64,000 bases of DNA, from positions 1 through 64,000 of the forward strand of contig JALOAI010000020.1 in assembly GCA_023228945.1 (NCBI GenBank). The letters are read 5' to 3'. The first letter of the stretch is position 1, and each line of letters opens with the position of its first letter. The position numbers and the translations under genes are program-made. This DNA is from Pigmentiphaga sp. (GTDB lineage: Bacteria; Pseudomonadota; Gammaproteobacteria; Burkholderiales; Burkholderiaceae_B). Of the stretch, positions 57,834-64,000 are shown in pieces. A model generated the notes under the pieces. It searched no databases. It had not been told where the DNA came from and saw nothing but the letters and a program-made list of their open reading frames with translations.

Positions 57834-58817
57834 ATGCAAGTCACTCGTAGAAAGTTCTGTACTGCCCTGGGGGCCTTGCCCCTTCTGTCGCTCGGTGGCG
57901 TCAAGGCGCAAACCGCCGCGAGCTACCCCAACCGGCCCCTGACGCTAACCCTTATCGTGCCGCCCGGCGGCGTCTCCGATAGCCTGTTCCGGCAACTTGC
58001 AAAAAGCGCGGAGCCGTTCTTAGGCCAGAACGTCATCATTGACTATCGGCCTGGTGGCGGCTCGCTCGTCGGCCTCAACTACCTGCGCTCCCAGAACCCA
58101 GACGGCTATTCGCTAGCCATGGTTGGCCGCAGCGTGCTTTCACGTTACTGGATTACCAACCAGAACATCGGCTTTCATCCCGTGGAGGACCTCACATGGC
58201 TTAGCAGAGTCTACGGTTCCGCGTTTGCCGTCGTCGTACGAGCCGACTCACCGTTCCAGTCTTGGGCGGATGTGGTCGCCTACGCCAAAAGCCAGCCCGA
58301 TACCTTGAGCTACGGCGGTTTTACCGCCTTTGGCGGCATGACCCACGTGGCCATCGAAGACATCGCACAAAAAGAGGGACTGAAAATGCAGTACATTCCC
58401 TACAAGGGCGATGCGGACGTTCTCCAGGCCGTGATGGGTGGGCAACTCGATTTTGCCGTCGTAGCCGGAACGTTCAAGCCTCTTGCCGAAGCCGGCCGTG
58501 TACGCCCCCTTGTTTTCCTAACGCCGGAGCGTCAGGAGCAGTATCCCGACGTCCCCACCATGATAGAAGCTGGCTACCCCGTCACGGTAGACGCCTCCGT
58601 TGGTATTGCCGCGCCCAAAGGCCTGCCGCCCGACGTGGTGGCCAAACTGGAAGAGGTGATCCAAAAAGCCATGGCCACCCCCGAGTTTGTCGCCGTGCTC
58701 GACCATACCCTTCAGATGCCCACGTATCTCGATAACCAAGGTTTTACCGAATGGGCCGGGAAACAGATCGAAGTAGAGCGCGATATCGTTGAGCGCTTCA
58801 ATCTGCGCGAACGTTAA
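57834..58817 (+). CDS. Bug family periplasmic receptor with Tat-like signal
   Basis: 327 residues. The N-terminus TRRKFCTALGALPLLSLGG has a twin-arginine pattern (RRKF) and is followed by AQTAASYPNRPLT, unlike the Sec-type signals of the other five receptors. The Bug fold shows LIVPPGGVSD, IDYRPGGGSLVG, NPDGYSLAMV, YIPYKGDADVL and IAAPKGLPPDVV. AAAGGAGG seven bases before the ATG. Three bases upstream of the LigA-type gene, so uptake and ring cleavage are co-expressed. Confidence 0.92.
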   Translation: MQVTRRKFCTALGALPLLSLGGVKAQTAASYPNRPLTLTLIVPPGGVSDSLFRQLAKSAEPFLGQNVIIDYRPGGGSLVGLNYLRSQNPDGYSLAMVGRSVLSRYWITNQNIGFHPVEDLTWLSRVYGSAFAVVVRADSPFQSWADVVAYAKSQPDTLSYGGFTAFGGMTHVAIEDIAQKEGLKMQYIPYKGDADVLQAVMGGQLDFAVVAGTFKPLAEAGRVRPLVFLTPERQEQYPDVPTMIEAGYPVTVDASVGIAAPKGLPPDVVAKLEEVIQKAMATPEFVAVLDHTLQMPTYLDNQGFTEWAGKQIEVERDIVERFNLRER

Positions 58818-58820
58818 ACG

Positions 58821-59210
58821 ATGACAGCCCACAACGACCCCGACTACGGAAGAAGCGGACCCATCCCCGGCCTGCTCGTTTCCGACGGAGAGCTGCTACA
58901 GCAAGCCCACCGGCTTAACCGTCTGCTAATCTCGACCAACGACCCCGCTCAGCGAGAGCGGTTTCGCACCAACTGCGAAGCATTGATGGCGGAGTACGAT
59001 CTCTCCGATCTTGAAAAACAGTTGCTGCGGGATCGAGATTGGCAGGGCATGCTGGAGCTGGGTGCCAGTATTTATGCCTTGGCCAAGGGAGCCCGGGCCT
59101 TCGGGCTCGGACTCCTCGACGTCGGAGCGCAAATGCGTGGCTGCTCGCTCCAGGCGCTGCGTTCAAGCCTGCCCCGACATACTTTGGACGATGCTACCCA
59201 GCATGGCTAA
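58821..59210 (+). CDS. LigA-type small subunit of an extradiol ring-cleavage dioxygenase
   Basis: 129 residues, small and helical. The segment ERFRTNCEALMAEYDLSDLE, QLLRDRDWQGMLELGASIYAL matches the LigA (protocatechuate 4,5-dioxygenase alpha subunit) pattern, where this subunit caps the active site of LigB. The N-terminal 40 residues are less familiar. Its stop overlaps the LigB-type start by eight bases, as expected for a two-subunit enzyme. Confidence 0.85.
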   Translation: MTAHNDPDYGRSGPIPGLLVSDGELLQQAHRLNRLLISTNDPAQRERFRTNCEALMAEYDLSDLEKQLLRDRDWQGMLELGASIYALAKGARAFGLGLLDVGAQMRGCSLQALRSSLPRHTLDDATQHG

Positions 59211-60033
59211 GATCATCTCCGGCATCGGCGCCTCCCATTCGCCGTCGATCGCCTTTGCCTACGATCAACACCAGGAAGACTCCACGGCCTGGAAACCTTT
59301 TTTTCAGGCCGCTGAAGAGCTTCGTGCGAGCATCGCCGCCGATCCTCCCGATGTTTTGATCTTCCTCTATAACGATCATTTCTGGCAATTCAACCTTGAT
59401 TTTGTCCCTACGTTTGCAATAGGTGTTGGCGAAGAATTCCCGTTGGCACCGGAGCGCGAGCTAGCGCGACCACTCCCTGGCGCCAAAGGCGACCCACGCT
59501 TGGCATGGCACCTGACCCGCTCCTTGGTTGCCGAAGAATTCGACCTGACTGTCTGTCGGCACCTGATGCTCGATCATGGTTTTTTTTCTGTCATGCCCTT
59601 GATCTGCGATCCGCCATGGCCTATGCGCGTCGTTCCGATCGCGGTCAATGTCATCCAGCATCCGCTACCAACACCGGTCCGCTGCTGGAAACTCGGACAA
59701 GCCATCGCGCGAGCCGTCGCAAACTACGATGAACCACTCAAGGTCAGCGTCGTCGCCACAGGCGGCCTGTCCCATCAATTGCACGGACCTAATTTCGGCT
59801 ACACCAACCCGGCCTGGGATCAACGCTTTCTTGACTTGCTCACGGAATCTCCCGAGAGCTTGCTGGAGCTATCCCACGAAGACTACATGCAGCTAGGCGG
59901 CGCTGAATCGGTCGAGATGATCGTCTGGCTCGCCATGCGTGGCGCCCTCCGAACACCGCGGCTTGAACAGCGCTTTCATCATGCGGGGGCGCTCACCGGC
60001 CTGGGCCTGCTTCACCTCCAGGAGGAGGCGTAA
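59203..60033 (+). CDS. LigB-type catalytic subunit of an extradiol dioxygenase
   Basis: 276 residues. Class III (LigB) extradiol dioxygenase: SGIGASHSPSI (first Fe His), FLYNDHFWQFN (second His region), DHGFFSVMPLICD (acid/base His region), VVPIAVNVIQHP and VVATGGLSHQLHG with its conserved His. It opens a catechol-like or aminophenol-like ring next to the hydroxyls with non-haem Fe(II). I prefer ATG 59203 (MAKIISG, the family-like start), although ATG 59191 is in frame. Closest by eye to the protocatechuate/gallate group; 2-aminophenol dioxygenases share the fold, so the substrate is open. Confidence 0.9.
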   Translation: MAKIISGIGASHSPSIAFAYDQHQEDSTAWKPFFQAAEELRASIAADPPDVLIFLYNDHFWQFNLDFVPTFAIGVGEEFPLAPERELARPLPGAKGDPRLAWHLTRSLVAEEFDLTVCRHLMLDHGFFSVMPLICDPPWPMRVVPIAVNVIQHPLPTPVRCWKLGQAIARAVANYDEPLKVSVVATGGLSHQLHGPNFGYTNPAWDQRFLDLLTESPESLLELSHEDYMQLGGAESVEMIVWLAMRGALRTPRLEQRFHHAGALTGLGLLHLQEEA

Positions 60034-60254
60034 CTTTGAAAGTCCTTGCGGCCTAGATCTTTACACGGTCGCGTCACGAGCATGGCATTCCTTTACCCAT
60101 CTTGCCACGCATTCCTGCAATCTTGAGACTTGTTCTGCACTGAACCCCTTTCCCTGAGCCGCAAGCTGTTAGGCGCAATCCAGGATCGCGTACTCTCTCC
60201 GTCGATCGAAGACAGGCTGCAGGGCGCGCTGAAATCGGCGGCTGATCTCCTGCG
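60034..60254. other. Intergenic region after the LigB-type gene
   Basis: 221 bases between convergent genes. It holds no gene I can support. The only structure is a GTCACGG / CCGTGAC hairpin at 60254-60274 that spans the amidohydrolase stop and lacks a T-run. Confidence 0.4.
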
Positions 60255-61955
60255 TCACGGATTGTTCCCGTGACATGGCTCTGCCGCATGCTCGCCATAC
60301 ACCCAGCCACCGTCCACCATCGTTGCCAAGCACTCAAGCTCGCGCAGGCGCTCGGGGGCGACGGCGGTCGGATCTTCGGACAGCACCGCCAGGTCGGCAA
60401 AGTAACCCGGCTGCAGCGGCCCCTTGACCTTCTCTTCAAAGCTGAACCAAGCGCCCGCCGTCGTCATCAGCCGCAGGGCCTGATCCACCGTGGTGCAACC
60501 CGCCTTGCCCAGCGTCTGGCCGCCGTCGCGTACCTGGCGATTGACCATCGCCCATACCGTGAACAGCGGATCATGAGGAATGCCATCGGTGCCGGCCGCC
60601 ACCGGTATGCCCGCCTCCAGCAACTGCCGGGCCGGCGCAACATAGGCCTGCTGCTCGTCAGGGAGCTCGAGGTAGCGGCCGCCACTGACTTTCCAGGCGT
60701 GGAAGGCCGGGATCAGCGTAATGCCCACGCCAAGCTTCTTCAGCCGGGCGATGACCTCGGGCGAACTGCGGCCCACATGTTCGATCACCCAGCGCTTGCC
60801 CGAGATCGGCGTTTGTTCGGCGACCCGCTCCAGGGCCGGCAACAACTTCTCGATCAAGTCCGAGGCAATCGTATGCAGCCGAAGATCGTGCCTCGCCGCC
60901 AGCAGCGCCAGATGCTCGAACTCTGTCGGCCCCACCGCTTGCTTGACGTATCCCGACCAACTGAGATCGGACGGATCTTTCCTGGCGAGCTCGCCCACCA
61001 CGGGGTCGCCGCCGTATGGCACCTGGATGCCGCTGATCCTCAACCAGGCGTCGCCCATGCCGCTACCGCGGGCGTGGGCCAGCCAATCGCGATACAGGCG
61101 ATCGGCCTCGTGGATGGAGTGCAGGACCGGATTGGCCACCAGGGTGACGCGCATCCGCAGCTCGCCCGCCTGGTGCAAGTCGCGATACAGGCTCACCACG
61201 GCGGGGGCGGCGCCATGGCCTTCGTAGATGCTGGTGGTACCTTTGGCGTGATACGCCGCCAGACCACGACGGATCGCATCCAGCCGTTCATCGGTGGAGA
61301 AGCGCGGCACCGCCGGCAGAATATCCAGCAAGGCCGCCTCGGTGTAGTTCCGATCGATGATGACGCCAGTCGGCTCTCCGCGATCGTCCTTTTCGATCTC
61401 TACCCCCGACGCCCTGGGCGCCGTCTGGCGATCGATGCCGTTGAGCGCCAGCGCGCGGGAGTTCAGCGCCGAGAAGCATGGCGGCTGGCCCCAGAACCCG
61501 GATGGCGCGGGAATATGGACGGGATGATCGGGAGCCGCCCGGTCCAGCTCATGCCGATCGGGCATCCGGCCCTCCCGCAATTGACGTGGACCGCCAAAGA
61601 AGAACGGCGGCTCGCCGACCGGCGTGGTGACGATCCAGCGGCCCGGCTCGGTGTCGGCCGCCAGCCTGCGCACGATGTCCAGAACGTCGTCGATCGACTT
61701 CGCCTTGGCGAGGGAGGGACGTACGCTTTGCAAGCCCAGAGAGTCGAGATGGGCATGAGTGTCGTTGAAGCCCGGGATGATGGTGCGGCCCGAGTAGTCG
61801 AACACCCGGGTGTCTGCGCCCCGCAGCGCCTCGATGGCTGCGCGGAAGCCCACGGCCAGCACTTTGCCCTCGCGGACCGCCAGGGCTTCGCCCCGCGTGC
61901 CGTGAGCGTCGAGGGTAATCACGTTCCCCAGTACTATCGCATCCGCACTGCTCAT
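60255..61955 (-). CDS. YtcJ-type amidohydrolase (Amidohydro_3)
   Basis: 566 residues. Metal-dependent hydrolase with the N-terminal composite-sandwich strand, the motif PGFNDTHAHLDSLGL (near residue 62), GTTSIYEGHG, RLHTIASD, VIEHVGRSSPE and AAGTDGIPHDP (metal Asp), and a C-terminal GYFADLAVLSEDP. These enzymes cleave cyclic or linear amide bonds of varied substrates; the real one is unknown. GGAGG precedes the ATG. Third gene of a unit with RidA and a Bug receptor, 21 bases after the receptor stop. Confidence 0.9.
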   Translation of the reverse strand: MSSADAIVLGNVITLDAHGTRGEALAVREGKVLAVGFRAAIEALRGADTRVFDYSGRTIIPGFNDTHAHLDSLGLQSVRPSLAKAKSIDDVLDIVRRLAADTEPGRWIVTTPVGEPPFFFGGPRQLREGRMPDRHELDRAAPDHPVHIPAPSGFWGQPPCFSALNSRALALNGIDRQTAPRASGVEIEKDDRGEPTGVIIDRNYTEAALLDILPAVPRFSTDERLDAIRRGLAAYHAKGTTSIYEGHGAAPAVVSLYRDLHQAGELRMRVTLVANPVLHSIHEADRLYRDWLAHARGSGMGDAWLRISGIQVPYGGDPVVGELARKDPSDLSWSGYVKQAVGPTEFEHLALLAARHDLRLHTIASDLIEKLLPALERVAEQTPISGKRWVIEHVGRSSPEVIARLKKLGVGITLIPAFHAWKVSGGRYLELPDEQQAYVAPARQLLEAGIPVAAGTDGIPHDPLFTVWAMVNRQVRDGGQTLGKAGCTTVDQALRLMTTAGAWFSFEEKVKGPLQPGYFADLAVLSEDPTAVAPERLRELECLATMVDGGWVYGEHAAEPCHGNNP

Positions 61956-61976
61956 CTCTGCCTCCAGGCTCGCTTC

Positions 61977-62963
61977 TTAATTGAGGGTAATTTTCTGGTT
62001 CTCGATCACGGTTTTCGCCGAGGTCCGTTGGCTTTCCAGAAATCTGGCCAGTTCCTCCGGGGTCTGCTTCGGAGCTGGCTCCATACCTACATTATTCAGC
62101 AACTGCTCGCGCAAGGCCGGGGTTGCGAGGCTCGCAGACAGCGCCTCGGCGATCTTTTTCGAGATCGCTTCGGGCACGCCTTCGGGTTGGGCCAGCCCCA
62201 ACCAGCCGATCACCTCGAAATCAGCCACGCCTTGTTCGCGCAGAGTGGGCACGTCGGGCAATAGCTCGCTGCGCTCGCGGTTGCCAACCCCTAGCGCCTT
62301 GAGCTTGCCGCCCTGCAGGAAACCCTTACCGGCGGGATAGTCGATGAACATGGCATCGACATGCCCCGCCATCAAGTCCGAGACCGCGGGCGCCGCGCCA
62401 TTGTACGGAACATGGGTCAGCTCGATGCCGGCACGATACTTCAGAGTCTCCATGGCCAGATGGTGAGGCGTTCCCACTCCGGGGGTGCTGTAGTTGAGGC
62501 CGCCCTTCCGGCTCTTGGCCAGATCAATCAGATCTTGCAGCGAATTTACGGGAGAGGAGGCGGACACCACCAGAATATAAGGGAACCATCCCACCGCCCC
62601 CGCCGCCGGCAGGTCCGGCTGTTCCTCCGCCATCAGAATGTCATTGACATAGAACGTATTGCTGTTGCCCAGCATCAGCGTGTAGCCGTCGGGCTTGGCA
62701 CGCGAAACGTAGCGCGCCGCAATCGATCCGGAAGCACCGGGACGATTTTCAACGACCACGGGCTGGCCGAATTCGCGGGCCAGACCCGTGGAGAGCATGC
62801 GCGCGACAACGTCGACACCGCCCCCCGGCGCAAACGGCACCGTCAAGACCACTGGCCGATTGGGATAGTTTGTCTCCTGGGCAACGGCGGCGGCCCCGGC
62901 GCCAAGCATCAAGCCCGACATGATGGTGGCAAGCGCTACCCGAACTCCTTTGGAACGCATCAT
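61977..62963 (-). CDS. Bug family periplasmic receptor
   Basis: 328 residues with a Sec signal (GAGAAAVAQE) and VVLTVPFAPGGGVD, VENRPGASGSIA, KPDGYTLMLG, HVPYNGAAPAVSDL and LAQPEGVPEAIS. AGGAG seven bases before the ATG. Middle gene between RidA (16 bases upstream) and the amidohydrolase. It probably delivers the amide or acid that these enzymes process. Confidence 0.93.
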   Translation of the reverse strand: MMRSKGVRVALATIMSGLMLGAGAAAVAQETNYPNRPVVLTVPFAPGGGVDVVARMLSTGLAREFGQPVVVENRPGASGSIAARYVSRAKPDGYTLMLGNSNTFYVNDILMAEEQPDLPAAGAVGWFPYILVVSASSPVNSLQDLIDLAKSRKGGLNYSTPGVGTPHHLAMETLKYRAGIELTHVPYNGAAPAVSDLMAGHVDAMFIDYPAGKGFLQGGKLKALGVGNRERSELLPDVPTLREQGVADFEVIGWLGLAQPEGVPEAISKKIAEALSASLATPALREQLLNNVGMEPAPKQTPEELARFLESQRTSAKTVIENQKITLN

Positions 62964-62979
62964 TATCCGTCTCCTGATT

Positions 62980-63372
62980 TTAGATGACTGCTATAGCGTT
63001 GATTTCGACCAGACATTTGGGATCGAGCAGACTGACGACCTGAACCATCGTCGAGGCGGGGGGATCCTTGGGAAAATACTCTCGACGTACCTGCGTGATT
63101 TCCTGGAAACCCTCCAGTTTCACCACGAAGGCGGTCACCGACATGATGTCGTCCAGGGTTCCACCGGCGGCTTCAACGGCCGCCTTGAGGTTTTCACAGA
63201 TTTGCCGGGTTTGCGTGGCATAGCAGCCCTCGCCCACCACCTCGCCTTCCACGTTGCGTGCCGTCAGGCCCGAGATAAACACCATCTTGCCCGGTTCCGA
63301 GGTGATCACCGGCGTCCAGACGCCGAAGGGCCGAGACAGCTTCTCGGGTTGTATTGCGATCTTCTTGCTCAT
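62980..63372 (-). CDS. RidA family protein
   Basis: 130 residues. Family features: MVFISGLTARNVEGEVV, QTRQICENLKAAVEAAGGTL, IMSVTAFVVKLEGF, and CLVEINAIAVI at the end. Lacks the exact Arg-pattern of the first RidA, so its activity is uncertain. Good SD (AGGAG, eight bases before the ATG). First gene of the unit and divergent from hmgA across a 180-base AT-rich gap. Confidence 0.9.
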   Translation of the reverse strand: MSKKIAIQPEKLSRPFGVWTPVITSEPGKMVFISGLTARNVEGEVVGEGCYATQTRQICENLKAAVEAAGGTLDDIMSVTAFVVKLEGFQEITQVRREYFPKDPPASTMVQVVSLLDPKCLVEINAIAVI

Positions 63373-63439
63373 CCGAATTGCTCCTGCTTCGATGACACCA
63401 CGCCTTTAGGGGGCGCGGCGATTGTTGATGAATATCGGT

Positions 63440-63457
63440 TCTGGACGAACGTCCAGA
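63440..63457. promoter_or_regulatory. 18-bp inverted repeat upstream of hmgA (candidate operator)
   Basis: TCTGGACG-AA-CGTCCAGA, an 8-bp perfect dyad in the RidA/hmgA divergent gap, about 100 bases before the hmgA leader ATG. The dyad size suits a TetR- or IclR-type regulator, but none is encoded next to it. Confidence 0.5.
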
Positions 63458-63485
63458 TCACGACCTTCACCGCCAGCGAATATTA

Positions 63486-63506
63486 AATCATAATATTAAT
63501 ATGATT
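63486..63506. promoter_or_regulatory. AT-rich inverted repeat AATCATA-N7-TATGATT upstream of hmgA
   Basis: A perfect 7-7-7 dyad in a run that is almost entirely A/T, about 50 bases before the leader ATG. Likely part of the hmgA promoter or an operator. Confidence 0.5.
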
Positions 63507-63554
63507 AATAAGATCATTCACCAAGCAAAGCCCAAGATCCAGGAGATATCCTAT

Positions 63555-63626
63555 ATGTCCCAACCTGTCCCAACGTCCCCGAGCTCGCAGCCGGATAGCA
63601 CCCTCAAACCCGTCCCCGCCGGCTAG
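63555..63626 (+). pseudogene. Former N-terminal segment of hmgA ending in an in-frame amber codon
   Basis: 23 sense codons starting MSQPVPTSPSSQPD from an ATG with a good SD (AGGAG nine bases upstream), ending at TAG 63624-63626. It is in frame with hmgA and the next codon is ATG. In other HmgA proteins the sequence reads through here with a short N-terminal extension before SGFGNEF. Treated either as a broken N-terminus or as a leader peptide. Confidence 0.6.
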
Positions 63627-64000
63627 ATGAGCGGCTTCGGCAATGAATTCGCAACGGAAGCGCTGCCGGGCGCCCTGCCCGTCGGCCGCAACTCGCCGCA
63701 GAACTGCCCCTACGATCTCTACGCTGAGCAGATCTCGGGCACACCGTTTACCGCGCCTCGCGCCAACAACCGCCGGAGTTGGCTCTACCGCACGCTGCCC
63801 AGCGCCGTGCATCAGCCTTTCGAGCGCTTGGATAACGGTCGCTGGGTGAGCGACTTCACCACGCTCGAGACCACGCCCAATCAATTGCGCTGGGATCCCC
63901 TCCCGCTGCCCTCGGCACCCACCGACTTCATCGAAGGCATGGTGACCCTGGCCGGCCAGGGCGACGCCGCCGCCATGAGCGGCAATGGCATTCACTGCTA
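63627..64000 (+). CDS. hmgA: Homogentisate 1,2-dioxygenase, partial (5' end, continues past window)
   Basis: First 124 codons of HmgA from the ATG at 63627: SGFGNEFATEALPGALPVGR, NSPQNCPYDLYAEQISGTPF, TAPRANNRRSWLYRTLPS and LRWDPLPLPSAPTDFIEG. HmgA opens the homogentisate ring with Fe(II) in tyrosine/phenylalanine breakdown. The gene has its own odd start: the only strong SD belongs to the 23-codon segment directly upstream that ends in TAG, so initiation at 63627 must be re-initiation or the gene is damaged. The Fe-binding part lies beyond the window. Confidence 0.9.
   Translation, partial: MSGFGNEFATEALPGALPVGRNSPQNCPYDLYAEQISGTPFTAPRANNRRSWLYRTLPSAVHQPFERLDNGRWVSDFTTLETTPNQLRWDPLPLPSAPTDFIEGMVTLAGQGDAAAMSGNGIHC

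Noticed and set aside
60034..60254. Degenerate gene or IS end in the LigB/amidohydrolase gap
   Set aside because: No frame shows a known domain, and no terminal inverted repeats or target duplication were seen.
60270..62264. Plus-strand open frame of 664 codons opposite the amidohydrolase
   Set aside because: Arg/Gln/His-rich and motif-free, while the minus strand encodes a clear metal-dependent hydrolase.

Overview
The window is GC-rich, tightly packed chromosomal DNA of a beta-proteobacterium. It most resembles Burkholderiales of the Bordetella/Achromobacter type (Alcaligenaceae). The reasons are six Bug-type periplasmic receptors, the GC-rich hairpin repeats at both 1-128 and 13.5-13.7 kb, a double-length UvrA, and many LysR- and CoA-dependent catabolic genes. 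I recognise no rRNA, tRNA, CRISPR array, insertion sequence or phage gene.

Layout. 0.2-1.9 kb: ettA (ABC-F translation factor). 2.0-11.0 kb, minus strand: an AraC regulator and an operon for a LivKHMGF-type ABC importer (LivM and LivG fused) that ends in a GMC alcohol oxidoreductase and an aldehyde dehydrogenase. 11.3-24.1 kb, mostly housekeeping: aldehyde dehydrogenase, FMN reductase, DUF924 protein, a 1921-residue tandem UvrA, purU, a ferredoxin-reductase-like flavoprotein and a flavin amine oxidase. 24.3-38.2 kb: a large catabolic cluster with Bug receptor, ThDP enzyme, aldehyde dehydrogenase, citryl-CoA-lyase-like protein, CaiB CoA-transferase, two acyl-CoA dehydrogenases, dienelactone hydrolase, MaoC hydratase, acyl-CoA ligase, a second Bug receptor and a LysR regulator. 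38.3-46.1 kb: Bug receptor, hisC-like aminotransferase, LysR regulator, Bug receptor, then a second ThDP-enzyme/aldehyde-dehydrogenase pair.

46.1-60.0 kb is the most interesting part. It looks less GC-rich by eye and holds four transcription units: (i) flavin reductase, HpaB-type monooxygenase and RidA, with a divergent LysR; (ii) a second HpaB-type monooxygenase, DUF1028 and an ArgE-like M20 deacylase; (iii) cupin, HpcH/HpaI aldolase, metal-dependent hydrolase (DUF6282-like), an atypical dihydroorotate-dehydrogenase-like flavoprotein and an IclR regulator; (iv) divergent from (iii), a Bug receptor with a Tat-like signal and a LigA/LigB-type extradiol dioxygenase. Together they suggest uptake, flavin-dependent hydroxylation, ring cleavage, deamination or hydrolysis, and aldol cleavage of an aromatic, possibly nitrogen-containing, acid. 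The substrate cannot be read from the sequence.

60.2-64.0 kb: RidA, Bug receptor and a YtcJ-type amidohydrolase on the minus strand, divergent from the 5' part of hmgA (homogentisate 1,2-dioxygenase). hmgA carries an in-frame amber codon directly before an ATG. Genes within units commonly overlap by 4-8 bases (ATGA/GTGA), which suggests translational coupling.
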